Positions 26,831 through 36,457 of a DNA stretch of 64,000 bases are shown here, piece by piece (positions within the stretch are counted from its first letter, which is position 1; each line of letters starts with the position of its first letter). This DNA comes from Thaumasiovibrio subtropicus (GTDB lineage Bacteria > Pseudomonadota > Gammaproteobacteria > Enterobacterales > Vibrionaceae). The translations under genes were made by a program, and so were the position numbers. The stretch is taken from positions 1,674,001-1,738,000 of the forward strand of contig NZ_AP023054.1 in NCBI RefSeq assembly GCF_019703835.1, written 5' to 3'. The notes under the pieces were generated by a model. The model was given only the letters and a program-made list of their open reading frames with translations, ran no database searches and was not told the DNA's origin.

Positions 26831-28138
26831 GTGTCATCTCGTTTCATACTCGCATCACTGCTCGCGCTAGGAAGCGCACCCGTTCTGGCAAACACCACTG
26901 ATCAGGTTGAAGAAGTTACTGTTGAATCTCATGAAGAGTGGGGTGTCGCGGCGGGATTTCGGGTCGCCTCTATCCCGTTTGATACGGCAGATAGCTATGT
27001 GACTAGCTTTATCCCTATGGTGTTCTACCGTAATGATTGGTTAGAAATCAATGGCACTGAAGGCCACATTACGGCTTGGAAAGATGACAGTGTTGAACTC
27101 AACGCGCTGTTAAGAATGCGTTTTATTGACTTGCCTAAAAGCCTGCAAAATGCGGCGGGTGGAGACACAGCGGATGCAGGTGTGCAATTGCGTTACGGCT
27201 TATCAGAGCAATGGCATGTCAATTTAGAGGCGATGTGGGATCTTCACTCACGTATGCACAGTAACTTGACCCTGCAAGGTGATATTTATACCGGCGACTG
27301 GCAAATTATGCCTAACATCGGCCTTCGCCATAAAACACGTAAATTTTCTGAGCACTATTTTGGCGGTATCGGAGATAGTCTGTCGAGTGGCTTTGATGTA
27401 ACGGCTGGTGTTGATGTTCGCTATCATGTCTATTCAAACCTCTACCTGCTTGGTGGTGCACAGCTCACTTATTTGGATAGTTCAGTGCAAAATAGCTCGA
27501 TTATCGATAGCGATTTTCAATCTGAAGTATTCTTAGGGTTCGGTATTTTCAATAACCCAGCAGAGCGTGGCAAAGCCTTGGATATGAAGTCGTACTGGCG
27601 TGCGTCTTACGGCTTTGCAACCCCTTCAAATATGGGCGATATCTTAGCTGGAAATTGGGAAAGTGATCCTGATGATAACCGTATGAGCTCCCTTTTCTAT
27701 GGGCATCCAATCGCTGACAATCTGTTTGGCTATCCATTGGATCTCTATTTTAGCCCTGGCTTAGCTTGGCATCACAAGAACGATGAGCAAGCGACAGGCC
27801 TTGAATATGTGCTTTCCATTAAAGCGTACAAAACATTCACGTGGCCTGTTCGATGGCGCTTGGGTGTCGGGGAAGGTCTGTCTTACGTCAACAAGATCAC
27901 CCAAGTTGAACAGAAAGAGATGGACGAAAAAGGGTATAAGCCGAGTAAGTTGCTTAACTACATTGATTTGTCACTTGATGTGAATGTGGGTGATGTGTTT
28001 AACAAGCCGAGCTGGGATCACGTTTGGTTTGGTTACAGTATGCATCATCGCTCGGCAATTTTTGAAAGTGCCTCGCAGTTTGGCCGTATCAAAGGTGGTA
28101 GTAACTACAATACACTTTACCTGCAGTGGGATTTTTAG
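26831..28138 (+). CDS. MipA/OmpV-like outer-membrane protein with a second, PagL-like half
   Basis: 435 residues from the GTG at 26831, chosen because a clean signal peptide follows at once (SSRFILASLLALGSAPVLA). An ATG at 26765 would add 22 residues before it; neither start has a strong ribosome site. The first half (to about residue 245) resembles MipA/OmpV barrels: EEWGVAAGFRVASIPF, ITAWKDDSVELNALLRMRF, ending with VFLGFGIF. The second half starts at SYWRASYGFATPSN and contains FSPGLAWHHK and WFGYSMHHRSAIFE, then ends LYLQWDF. The HH-x-S pattern recalls lipid A 3-O-deacylase (PagL). It may be one large barrel or two joined barrels; enzymatic activity is unproven. Confidence 0.75.
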   Translation: MSSRFILASLLALGSAPVLANTTDQVEEVTVESHEEWGVAAGFRVASIPFDTADSYVTSFIPMVFYRNDWLEINGTEGHITAWKDDSVELNALLRMRFIDLPKSLQNAAGGDTADAGVQLRYGLSEQWHVNLEAMWDLHSRMHSNLTLQGDIYTGDWQIMPNIGLRHKTRKFSEHYFGGIGDSLSSGFDVTAGVDVRYHVYSNLYLLGGAQLTYLDSSVQNSSIIDSDFQSEVFLGFGIFNNPAERGKALDMKSYWRASYGFATPSNMGDILAGNWESDPDDNRMSSLFYGHPIADNLFGYPLDLYFSPGLAWHHKNDEQATGLEYVLSIKAYKTFTWPVRWRLGVGEGLSYVNKITQVEQKEMDEKGYKPSKLLNYIDLSLDVNVGDVFNKPSWDHVWFGYSMHHRSAIFESASQFGRIKGGSNYNTLYLQWDF

Positions 28139-28263
28139 ACGTGTTCTGATTTTGTTGTAGAAAATACAGCAAGATCTTACAAAGATTAACGGGCTAAATG
28201 GTTGATCAATTGTCTATTTGTTATAGGCTAATGACAATCGTCGAATATTAAGGAGATATGCAC

Positions 28264-28590
28264 GTGTATCGATTTGGATTGCTAGCAGTGTGTCTAGCGT
28301 TAGTGGGATGTGCAAAAAGTGTAGATCAGCGCGCTGATGAATATTTAGATGTCAGTTATCAACTCTGCGCTGCGAATGTAAAAGCCTACTCTCACAGCGA
28401 CGACGGTAAAATTCGTATCATCTGTGAAGATGACAGCTTCTTCTTGGTAAAAGATGAAAAGACATTAGAGATGATGCATGAGTTGAATGGCGCTTATTGT
28501 ACAGGGCAGGGCTTTAAAGTCTTCCATGACCGTAAGAGCTACTATACCTTTACTTGCAGCAACGAGCGCCAGTTTAATATTCCTAAGTAA
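28264..28590 (+). CDS. Small lipoprotein of unknown function
   Basis: About 108 residues. Lipoprotein signal peptide: hydrophobic LLAVCLALVGC with lipobox LVGC, so the mature protein starts at that Cys and is lipid-anchored; Ala-Lys after the Cys gives no inner-membrane retention Asp. The mature part has four further Cys (LCAAN, IICED, AYCTG, FTCSN), probably two disulfides. Start: AAGGAG lies only two bases before the ATG at 28258 but eight before the in-frame GTG at 28264, so GTG is preferred. Family not recognised. Confidence 0.75.
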   Translation: MYRFGLLAVCLALVGCAKSVDQRADEYLDVSYQLCAANVKAYSHSDDGKIRIICEDDSFFLVKDEKTLEMMHELNGAYCTGQGFKVFHDRKSYYTFTCSNERQFNIPK

Positions 28591-28596
28591 GCTGAA

Positions 28597-29178
28597 TTAG
28601 CTTCCTGTTAGCGCTGCTTTAGCTTGGGAGAGATGTTCATTGGCAATGTCTTCTCCCATGCTGAGTCCTTCCGCATAAATGAATTCCACCTCTTCTATGC
28701 CAACAAACCCAAGTACAGTCTTCAAGTAGGGGACCAGGTTGTCTGTTTCTTTGTCTTGGTGAAGGCCACCGCGAGTCGTGATAACTTTGGCTTTTTTGCC
28801 CTTCAATAAACCTTGTGGGCCGTTTTCAGTGTACTGGAATGTGACACCAGCGCGTGCAATAAGATCAACCCAGAGTTTTAGTTGCGTTGGGACACTGAAG
28901 TTATACATAGGCGCACCAATGACCAACAGATCGCTGACTTTTATCTCTGTAATGAGCTGATCACTCAATGCCAGTAGCTGTTCTTGCTCTTCACTAAGCG
29001 CTTTGCCACTAAACGCAGCGAGGACATTTGCGTCTAAGAGCGGTAGTGGATTTGCGACAAGATCACGTTCAATCAATGAGATGTTATTACCTTGTTGTTC
29101 CACCCAATGCTCGATCAGTTTTGCTGATGAAGAATGTGGTCCTAAGATACTACTTTTTAATACTAATACATTGGTCAT
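28597..29178 (-). CDS. azoR: FMN-dependent NADH-azoreductase
   Basis: 193 residues, family length. AzoR reduces azo dyes and quinones with NADH through a two-electron ping-pong mechanism in the cytoplasm. Seen: N-terminal VLVLKSSILGPHSSSAKL (FMN phosphate loop SxxxxxS-S), GAPMYNFSVPTQLKLWVDLI (the P-M-Y-N-F-x-x-P motif) and ITTRGGLHQ. AAGGAG lies six bases before the ATG. It converges on the lipoprotein gene with six bases between stops. Confidence 0.95.
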   Translation of the reverse strand: MTNVLVLKSSILGPHSSSAKLIEHWVEQQGNNISLIERDLVANPLPLLDANVLAAFSGKALSEEQEQLLALSDQLITEIKVSDLLVIGAPMYNFSVPTQLKLWVDLIARAGVTFQYTENGPQGLLKGKKAKVITTRGGLHQDKETDNLVPYLKTVLGFVGIEEVEFIYAEGLSMGEDIANEHLSQAKAALTGS

Positions 29179-29346
29179 GGTTAACTCCTTGGTGACTGAG
29201 AGTAAGCATATCGAAGTTTTTCCGTACCGAAAAGCGAAAGAAGGTGTGCAAGTTGTTCGAATTATTTGAATGATTTATCACTGAGGGCGGTGTATCACGC
29301 GGGCCTATCGCTGATGCTTGGGAATGGAAATTGTGAGCAAAAAAAT

Positions 29347-29373
29347 AGCCCGAAACGACTCCTGTCTCGGGCT
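29347..29373 (-). terminator. Terminator downstream of rsmF
   Basis: agcccga / tcgggct outer stem plus inner gac/gtc pairs, followed on the minus strand by a T run. It lies 142 bases past the rsmF stop; the bases between hold no convincing gene. The 336-base gap 29179-29514 otherwise contains only the azoR promoter region. Confidence 0.75.
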
Positions 29374-29514
29374 TAGGGGAATGGCTCCTAAGAGCCTTGC
29401 GCTAATTGTGATTGCTTAATAATTCTAACTATAGTGCAAAGATGACAAATTGCCATTAATGATAAAAGTCGCAATAGTTCTTTTTTCACTTCGCGCTGAT
29501 AAGGCAACAAGGGG

Positions 29515-30942
29515 TCAATCTTTAAATAGGTTTGTATCGCGTACCTGATCGCGAGGTAACCCATTTTTAATTCGGTTCCCCACCCATTTACCAAGGCCAA
29601 TATGCATCGACTTATAGCTCACGATGACTTCGCCTGTTCCTGAGAGTCCATCGGGGCGGATGTCTCTGCCCATGAACCACGCTTGAGCATCTTCCGCATT
29701 GAGATAAATGGTTTCTTTATCCGTTAACGAGGCAAGCGCCATGATGCCTTCATGCTGCCAACGCACGCCTTTCTTGTGGCTCTCAGCGAGTTTCACCCCA
29801 ATACGTTGGTAACGAACTTGGGTAATGATAGGGGTTATCGCGTCGGGAAACATCCACACTTCTTTATCTCTCTGCCATAGCGAGAACTGATCGGGTAGCG
29901 TAATACCGAGGTCTTTGCTGAGCTGTGACGTTATCGCATCGGCCTGCTTCACTTCAATGCGCGAGAATGGGAACTTACCTTTTTTGGACTTGGTTTTAGG
30001 TAGGTCGACGGCATGGTTCTTCTTGAATCTAGCAACGAAAAAGCCTTCTGTATCATAGATATGGGGATAGACATGAAGATATCCCTCAGGCGTGGCTGTT
30101 TGGGACGCGCCGTCAAATAAATCACTCAGCGATTCAATGGTGACAGCGTCACCAAATGTATCGCAAAGGTGTTGGCAAACCGATTGGTTTTCATGGTGAT
30201 TCAGCGTACACGTTGAATAGACAAGGGTACCGCCGGGTTTAAGGGCAAAGAATGCACTTTCAATCAAGCCTTTTTGGATCTCCGCTATCTCTAGCGTTGA
30301 CGCGACGCTCCAGTTCTTCATGGCCGCTTCATCTTTCCTCATTGCTCCTTCACCAGAGCAAGGCGCATCAAGCAAGATTGAGTCGAACGTTTCAGGTAGC
30401 CATTCGCCGAAAATTTTCGCATCGAAGTGCGTTAACGCAACGTTGGCAATGCCACAACGCTGCACGTTAGCGGCGAGGACCTTTAATCGACTGGCGGCAT
30501 ATTCATTGGCAACTAGGATGCCTTGCTGTTGCATCGCACTCGCCAGTTGCGTGGTTTTCGAGCCCGGCGCTGATGCCATATCAAGCACAGCGTCAAGGTT
30601 AGGGTTATTCGCGAGTAGTGCATTAACAGGTAACATTGAACTTGCTTCTTGAATGTAGAACCAACCTGCCAGATGCTCTGCACTATTCCCTAAGGGCGTT
30701 GTTGACTCGTCGCCCTCAAACCAAAACCCTTCTTTACACCAAGGAATAGGGATGAGATGCCAGTCTTTTTCTGCTGCCCGCTCGAGGAAGGCGTCTACTG
30801 ATGTTTTGAGTGTATTCACGCGAAGGCTCTTTCGTAGCGGGCGTTTGCAGGCTTCGAGTACCTCTTCTAACGCGACTCCCTCAGGCAATGTAGATTGGAG
30901 CGTTTCGATGTAGTCAGCAGGAATATAGATATTGTTGTGCAC
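29515..30942 (-). CDS. rsmF: 16S rRNA (cytosine-C5-)-methyltransferase RsmF
   Basis: 475 residues. RsmF (YebU) methylates C1407 of 16S rRNA. SAM-binding and catalytic motifs: LDMASAPGSKTTQLA, LLDAPCSGEGAMRKDE with one active-site Cys, and VYSTCTLNHHENQSV with the catalytic Cys. C-terminal RNA-binding PUA-like part follows (VRWQHEGIMALASL...GEVIVSYKS). The start is GTG; no clear ribosome site is visible. It follows letB on the same strand as in E. coli (yebS-yebT-yebU), but a terminator separates them. A matS site lies within the gene. Confidence 0.95.
   Translation of the reverse strand: MHNNIYIPADYIETLQSTLPEGVALEEVLEACKRPLRKSLRVNTLKTSVDAFLERAAEKDWHLIPIPWCKEGFWFEGDESTTPLGNSAEHLAGWFYIQEASSMLPVNALLANNPNLDAVLDMASAPGSKTTQLASAMQQQGILVANEYAASRLKVLAANVQRCGIANVALTHFDAKIFGEWLPETFDSILLDAPCSGEGAMRKDEAAMKNWSVASTLEIAEIQKGLIESAFFALKPGGTLVYSTCTLNHHENQSVCQHLCDTFGDAVTIESLSDLFDGASQTATPEGYLHVYPHIYDTEGFFVARFKKNHAVDLPKTKSKKGKFPFSRIEVKQADAITSQLSKDLGITLPDQFSLWQRDKEVWMFPDAITPIITQVRYQRIGVKLAESHKKGVRWQHEGIMALASLTDKETIYLNAEDAQAWFMGRDIRPDGLSGTGEVIVSYKSMHIGLGKWVGNRIKNGLPRDQVRDTNLFKD
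30140..30152. other. matS site 2 (GTGACAGCGTCAC)
   Basis: Exact match to GTGACRNYGTCAC (R=A, N=G, Y=C), inside rsmF. Confidence 0.85.
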
Positions 30943-30995
30943 AGTTAAGACTCGGCGGGAAAGAATGGCGCGAGTTTAGCACAAGTAAAATAAAA

Positions 30996-31024
30996 AACGC
31001 CATCGAGCGGGGCACGATGGCGTT
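30996..31024 (-). terminator. Terminator after letB
   Basis: Perfect 10-bp stem aacgccatcg / cgatggcgtt, followed on the minus strand by a T run; located between letB and rsmF. Confidence 0.88.
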
Positions 31025-31042
31025 AGGATTGACACAGGCAGT

Positions 31043-33658
31043 TTAGCGAGGAATGGCGGTACGCCAGTTTTTCCATTCAGGGAGTGGTGAAGCGTGAAGA
31101 AGAAACGGCGTATTACTGCTCGCTCTTGCTTGGAGAGGGGCGGGCGGCGTAGCAAACGAGATCCCTCCCTTTAAAATAGAGTCCAAAGTGCCAGCTTCAA
31201 CGGACGCTCCCGTAAAGCCTAAATTAAACTCGACCCCAGATTGATTCCAAAATACGGTATTTTTTCTGACAAGATGCCGATAGGGGCTGTATATCGTAAT
31301 ACGCACGTCCACGCGATCCGCTAACTCACCGAGTGAGACAGTATTGACTTCGCCTACTTGCATTTGACGGAACAAGACAGGTGCACCTTCTGTGAGGTCA
31401 TAGCTCATTGGCGACTGAAGGGTAAGCTGCATCCCTTGACTGCCCTTAGGTTCGGTGAATAACGCGAATTTGGTTGCTTTTTGACGTGTTGAGCCCGGGT
31501 CTACGGCAATGTAAGTTGTGAGCAGAGACTCGAGGTTTTCAGATTGAGTTAAGCTAAGCTTGGGTTTTACCACCCAGAAATAACTGTCTGACTGGGTAAT
31601 TGTATGAACATACTCCGGGTAGATGTTGGCTTCAACAATCACATCTTGTTGCTCAAAATCAGGGATGGTTTGGCGTACTTGGCCAACAGTCACACCTCGG
31701 TATCGAATAGGCGTCGTTTTGGAGATCGCGCCCGCATCATCGGCACGTAAGGTAATAATGGTGCCAGTGCGAGAGGCGGCGCGTTCATTGTCAAAGAGTC
31801 GAAAGTGACCCTTCAGCTTATTATCAATGCCAGCTTGCTCATGAAAGGCGATGCCGCCATTGACCATGGTTGATAAGGGGCCTGTCTCGATGCTAAAGCC
31901 CGTTAAGCCCGCATCAACGCTGATACCAGAGTAGTTCCAGAAGACGGTGTGTTTATTTACTAGGTAGGTAAAGTTGTTACTAATATCTATGCCGATCACT
32001 ACAAAGTCGCCCTTGAGCTGGTATTCAGCGACTTTACCCACTTTGATGTCTTTGTAGAGCACCGCACTGCCGATTTCAATGCCGGGCTTTTTCTCATGAA
32101 TCAGCGTAAAACGTTTGTGTCCTTCGGCGTTCCCAGACGCAATTCGTGCGGCCTGTTTGCTTTGATAAAGTGGATATTGCTTGGCTGGCGTGGTGTTACC
32201 GTCACTCGTAAACGAGAGGGACTCTCTTACCAGTCGCTTGAATGGTAAGATGTCGACGGTGACACCTTCCGTACTCAACTCCGCTTGGAAGCCGCTATCG
32301 ACGTAAAACCGGTTATCACTTTTGATCAGGTGAGCATATTTATGATCTATCACCAGTTCGGTGCGAACGCGCTCGTCCTCGAGGCGCACCTCGGCAATCT
32401 GCCCAACATCAATCCCGCGATGACGAACGGTGACGCCTGGAGACATACCGAATGAGGCTTCCGAAAACAGCGTGACACGGGTGTTGTTACTGTCATTGAT
32501 AAAGTAGCTGCTTTCCGTTGTCGCGGTAAACATCTGACTTGGCTCGCCGTCAGCAGGAATGAGTCGCAGATAATTGCCAGTGATTAAGTTTCCAAGATTT
32601 TTGACACCGCTTAAGCTGATGGACGCTTGCTCGATAGAGAAGCGGCTATTTTGGGTTAACAAGTGATGAAATGCGGGCTCGATCAGGCCTGTTGCGATAA
32701 TCTGTTCTTGATTATCATCTAACGATATCTGGGTGACTTCACCAATAGAAAGGCCTTTATATACGATAGCGCTACCGCGTTGACTCATTTGATTGTCTTC
32801 GGGCAAGATGATTTGAATTTCAGTGCCTCTACCTGCCATATTGATGCTGTCATAGAGCCGGAAATGACGGTTCTCTTCGGCTAGCTCGCCATCGAGAGGG
32901 GAATCGAAAGCGATACCACCAAGAATCAAGGTAGATAAGCCTTCCATTTGAATATCCACGCCATCAAAGCCTATCTGTGTTTGTAGCCCACTGATATTCC
33001 AGAAACGTGAAGATGTTTTGACTAAGGATTCATAGGGAGCGCGAATCACGGCATTGACTTGAACACTCTGACTATCACTACTCAATGCATAGTTGGTCAC
33101 TTCTCCCACTGGGATACGACGATAATAGATCTTAGAGCCAACCGAGAGACCATTGAGGGTTGGGCTGGTCAGTGAGATGGGTAAACCATCAATGTGACTG
33201 GCATCGACAGGGGCACTTTTCAACGCAACGAATTCGGTGGCAGATTCGCGGCTTTCACCCGGCATAATCGCGATGTAGTTGCCGGCAACGAGTGCGTCTA
33301 GCCCACTGATACCCTCTAGAGATGCTTGTGGGCTGACAAGCCAAAACTCCGTATCTTGGCTGAGGGTATTTTGAGCTTTGGGATAGATATCGGCAAATAC
33401 CGTGATACCCGAGAGGTTATCGGCAAGCTCGACCTTTCTGACCATGCCGATCTCTAGACCTTTATATCGAATAGGCGTGCGTCCAGGTACCAGTCCTTGC
33501 GCGGTATCGAACTGAATCATAATCCGAGTACCCGCTTCATTGATAGCACCATAAACCAGCCAAGCAGCTAACGCGAGCGATAACAGCGGTAGTATCCACA
33601 ACGGGGAGATAGAGCGGTCTTTTTTTATTTCTGCGTTAGGTAGGTTGTTCGTTGTCAT
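31043..33658 (-). CDS. letB: Intermembrane lipid-transport protein LetB (seven MCE domains)
   Basis: 871 residues (E. coli LetB 877). One N-terminal membrane anchor (WILPLLSLALAAWLVYGA) is followed by seven MCE domains. Each is recognisable by its G-x-x-(I/V)-x-(Y/F)(K/R)-(G/D/R)-x-x-(I/V)G-(M/E/Q/K)V core, beginning near residues 54, 173, 298, 408, 534, 651 and 767. Seven such domains distinguish LetB from PqiB, which has three. The stacked hexameric rings form a tunnel across the periplasm for lipids. It overlaps letA by 23 bases and is followed by its own terminator. Confidence 0.95.
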   Translation of the reverse strand: MTTNNLPNAEIKKDRSISPLWILPLLSLALAAWLVYGAINEAGTRIMIQFDTAQGLVPGRTPIRYKGLEIGMVRKVELADNLSGITVFADIYPKAQNTLSQDTEFWLVSPQASLEGISGLDALVAGNYIAIMPGESRESATEFVALKSAPVDASHIDGLPISLTSPTLNGLSVGSKIYYRRIPVGEVTNYALSSDSQSVQVNAVIRAPYESLVKTSSRFWNISGLQTQIGFDGVDIQMEGLSTLILGGIAFDSPLDGELAEENRHFRLYDSINMAGRGTEIQIILPEDNQMSQRGSAIVYKGLSIGEVTQISLDDNQEQIIATGLIEPAFHHLLTQNSRFSIEQASISLSGVKNLGNLITGNYLRLIPADGEPSQMFTATTESSYFINDSNNTRVTLFSEASFGMSPGVTVRHRGIDVGQIAEVRLEDERVRTELVIDHKYAHLIKSDNRFYVDSGFQAELSTEGVTVDILPFKRLVRESLSFTSDGNTTPAKQYPLYQSKQAARIASGNAEGHKRFTLIHEKKPGIEIGSAVLYKDIKVGKVAEYQLKGDFVVIGIDISNNFTYLVNKHTVFWNYSGISVDAGLTGFSIETGPLSTMVNGGIAFHEQAGIDNKLKGHFRLFDNERAASRTGTIITLRADDAGAISKTTPIRYRGVTVGQVRQTIPDFEQQDVIVEANIYPEYVHTITQSDSYFWVVKPKLSLTQSENLESLLTTYIAVDPGSTRQKATKFALFTEPKGSQGMQLTLQSPMSYDLTEGAPVLFRQMQVGEVNTVSLGELADRVDVRITIYSPYRHLVRKNTVFWNQSGVEFNLGFTGASVEAGTLDSILKGGISFATPPAPLQARASSNTPFLLHASPLPEWKNWRTAIPR

Positions 33659-34859
33659 AGTTGTCCCAAAGTAAACGCGAATCCAAGCTTTCAGCAGCGA
33701 GCATGGTGAGCACCACCACGATACCGAACGCTATCGCCCCAATGCCAGGGGTAAAGTCGAGAATTTGGCCTCGGTCGAGTAGAGTCATCATAATTGAGAT
33801 GACAAACAGGTCCATAATGGACCATTTACCGATCCATTGAACGATACGGTGTAACGCCATGCGCTTTTTGTAACCCTGTTTCGATTGCTTATGAATAGAA
33901 ACAAGTAAGAAGGCGAGAATGGCGATTTTCGCTACCGGCACCAAAATACTGGCGGTAAAGATAATAATAGCGATCAGTATCATGTCACTGTTAATTAAAG
34001 AAAGGACGCCCGAAAAGATAGTATCTTCCAGTCGCGACCCGTTCGTTATGAGTATGGATATGGGGTAATAATTAGCGGGCAACAGAAAAACGGTGGCGGC
34101 GATTAAATAGGCCCAAGTGCGCTGCAGGCTTTGTGGTTGTCGATGAGAAAGCGTCTGATTGCACCGGTGACAGTGTGACTTACCTTGCGACTGCACTGCG
34201 AGGCAGTGATGGCACTGGATAAGCGTCTCGGGAAGAAGAACGGTGAACTTGGGTACGCTTTGCCACTGTTCCCAATAGCGATGAATACTGGTTCGGCTAA
34301 GTAAGATGATCAATAAAATTTGGCAGGCTATGAGTGCGTATAGCGCGATACCAAACTCAATATCAGCATAATCCCTTACTTTGAAACAAGAGATAGCAAG
34401 ACTGATTAGATACACATCAATCATTACCCAGTGCTTTAAAAATGCGAGCGTTCTGACCCCAGAGGCAAATAACCGCTTTACTTTCATTGCCAGACCTAGA
34501 TGGGTGAGCAGCACAGTGATGACATAAAGTACTGGCGCGACGACGCCACAAAACATGGATAGTGCGCCAACAAAAGGAAAACCATTCAACATTAATTGAA
34601 GGGCACCATCTGGCAGTGTAGCGGGTATTTTCACGCCAAACAGCGTGATAGTAAGTAAGGGCATGAACAGGACAGGGACAAACAGTGTCAAACAAGCGAG
34701 CGAAAGCGCTATTTCTGTATTGAAGCGGAGCATTTTCCCCTTGACCAAACGCGTTTGGCAGCGAGGACAGAAACAACTTTCACCATGACCTGGTTGATCA
34801 AGGTTAAGTGCCAGTCCACAGCCAGGACAAAATGTGATGTGTGAGTGAGTTGTCGACAC
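33636..34859 (-). CDS. letA: Lipid-transport inner-membrane protein LetA
   Basis: 407 residues (E. coli YebS/LetA 427). Two tandem PqiA-type modules, each led by a zinc ribbon: CPGCGL...CPRC near the N-terminus and CHHC...CHRC near residue 210; each is followed by about four membrane segments. LetA is the inner-membrane partner that feeds or receives lipid at the base of the LetB tunnel. The start codon is GTG without a clear ribosome site. letA-letB overlap confirms the operon; divergent from msrC. Confidence 0.93.
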   Translation of the reverse strand: MSTTHSHITFCPGCGLALNLDQPGHGESCFCPRCQTRLVKGKMLRFNTEIALSLACLTLFVPVLFMPLLTITLFGVKIPATLPDGALQLMLNGFPFVGALSMFCGVVAPVLYVITVLLTHLGLAMKVKRLFASGVRTLAFLKHWVMIDVYLISLAISCFKVRDYADIEFGIALYALIACQILLIILLSRTSIHRYWEQWQSVPKFTVLLPETLIQCHHCLAVQSQGKSHCHRCNQTLSHRQPQSLQRTWAYLIAATVFLLPANYYPISILITNGSRLEDTIFSGVLSLINSDMILIAIIIFTASILVPVAKIAILAFLLVSIHKQSKQGYKKRMALHRIVQWIGKWSIMDLFVISIMMTLLDRGQILDFTPGIGAIAFGIVVVLTMLAAESLDSRLLWDNYDNEQPT

Positions 34860-35230
34860 GGTGAGGTTGCATTCCCTTTGGGTCTGTCGCGCTTGATGCT
34901 ACTCTCGCATAACATCCTGAATTTGAGACCTTATCTGCCGCTAGTATAAAAGCTTTTGCACTGTCAGTGTTACAAAAAAAGCGGAATTGTTGCTATTCCT
35001 GCAACTATTCTTATGATGTTAGCCAATAATTTAGCGGTTTTAGATGGATTAACAGTGTTACATCAGTATGTTGATGGCGCTGATATTTATTGCTGCTGAT
35101 TGAATTTGGTGGGCGGTAAGTGATATATACTCAGGTCCAGAAACGTTGATGCTTGCCGTGCGTGCACAATCGCTGACTTCCCAACGTTGGAAGCCGAGTG
35201 AAGGCATCAAGCAATAAATATGAGAAGTAA
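34860..35230. other. 371-base divergent gap between letA and msrC
   Basis: Contains the two promoters. A near-perfect hairpin (cttccc-aacgtt-ggaag, about 35179-35196) lies 35 bases before the msrC start and could affect its leader. No gene is supported. Confidence 0.5.
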
Positions 35231-35689
35231 ATGACAGACAAGCAAAAGTTTTACCATCGTGTGACCCAACAAGCGGTGGCCTTGATGGAAGGGGTTGATA
35301 ACCGCATTTCAAACCTATCTAACCTTAGCGCGTTGCTAAATCTTGAATTAGAGAAAATTAACTGGGTTGGTTTCTATTTAATGGATGGAGACCAATTGGT
35401 ACTTGGCCCTTTTCAAGGTAAACCAGCTTGCACGCATATTCCCGTGGGTCGCGGCGTTTGTGGCACTGCCGTCGCGACAGGTGAGGTACAGCGTGTTGTC
35501 GATGTGCATGCCTTTGAAGGGCATATTGCCTGTGATGCCGCGAGTAACTCAGAAATCGTTTTACCTTTATTTGTCAAGGGGCAATGTGTGGGGGTGTTGG
35601 ATATCGATAGCCCAATCATTGGTCGATTTGATGAAGAAGATGAAGAAGGATTGCGCGCCTTTGTAGAATCTGTGCAAAAACATCTCTAA
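35231..35689 (+). CDS. msrC: Free methionine-(R)-sulfoxide reductase (GAF domain)
   Basis: 152 residues, single GAF domain. It reduces free Met-R-sulfoxide with thioredoxin. The catalytic cysteines are visible in PACTHIPVGRGVCG and HIACDAASNSE; SEIVLPLFVKGQCVGVLDID is the C-terminal GAF core. It lies beside letAB and proQ-prc, as yebR does in E. coli. No strong terminator before proQ (109 bases away). Confidence 0.95.
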   Translation: MTDKQKFYHRVTQQAVALMEGVDNRISNLSNLSALLNLELEKINWVGFYLMDGDQLVLGPFQGKPACTHIPVGRGVCGTAVATGEVQRVVDVHAFEGHIACDAASNSEIVLPLFVKGQCVGVLDIDSPIIGRFDEEDEEGLRAFVESVQKHL

Positions 35690-35798
35690 CGCCGCCGACA
35701 AAGGTGGTTTTTCGTTTAGAGCACACTATAATAGCGGGCAACTTTAATTTTATTGTATAACCTGCAAACGCTTAAGTTTGCACCTGTTGAGAAAGTTC

Positions 35799-36440
35799 AT
35801 GGAAAACACTGAAAAGCTAACGAACAGCAAAGAAGTTATCGCATATATTGCTGAACGTTTCCCTAAATGTTTTACGCTGGAAGGCGAAGCTAAACCTCTT
35901 AAAATTGGCATCTTCCAAGACCTAGCAGAGCGTCTTACTGACGATCCTAAAGTAAGTAAAACACAACTACGTGCAGCGCTGCGTCAGTACACTTCATCTT
36001 GGCGTTACCTTCACGGTGTGAAACCGGGTGCAAAACGTGTTGATCTGGACGGTCAAGAAGGTGAAGAGCTTGAGCAAGAGCATGTAGAGCACGCGAAGAA
36101 AGCACTTGAAGATAGTAAGGCTCGAGCGCGTGAGCGTCGTAAAGAGCAGGCAGAAAAAGCTAAAAAGTCATCAAATGCTGACAAAAAAGAACAAAAAGTA
36201 CGTGCAAAATCTGCTAAACCTAGAAACAATAAGAAAAAAACGACTAAGCTAAATGAAAAGCCAGCGGTTGAAACGCGTCAACTAAATGCTGACGAGATTC
36301 AAGTTGGTAAACAAGTAAACATAAATATGGGTAGCGGCAACATGCCAGCGTCCATTGTTGAAATCAGTAAGGACGGGGTTCGCGTCCGTTTAGCCAATGG
36401 CTTGACCATGGCTGTGAAAGCGGAGAACCTGCGTTCGTAA
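35799..36440 (+). CDS. proQ: RNA chaperone ProQ
   Basis: 213 residues. FinO-type N-terminal domain (about 1-120: [47 protein letters not shown]) binds structured small RNAs and mRNA 3' ends; a long Lys/Ala/Glu-rich linker (about 120-165) leads to a Tudor-like C-terminal domain ([20 protein letters not shown]). Start: ATG at 35799 aligns with other ProQ proteins; an in-frame TTG at 35778 only adds seven residues. prc follows 17 bases later, the conserved pair. Confidence 0.96.
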   Translation: MENTEKLTNSKEVIAYIAERFPKCFTLEGEAKPLKIGIFQDLAERLTDDPKVSKTQLRAALRQYTSSWRYLHGVKPGAKRVDLDGQEGEELEQEHVEHAKKALEDSKARARERRKEQAEKAKKSSNADKKEQKVRAKSAKPRNNKKKTTKLNEKPAVETRQLNADEIQVGKQVNINMGSGNMPASIVEISKDGVRVRLANGLTMAVKAENLRS

Positions 36441-36457
36441 AGGAGATACCTCGACGC

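Noticed and set aside
29388..29514. Possible 40-residue ORF between the rsmF stop and its terminator (minus strand, TTG start)
   Set aside because: No ribosome site and an uncertain start codon; it is most simply the 3' untranslated part of rsmF.
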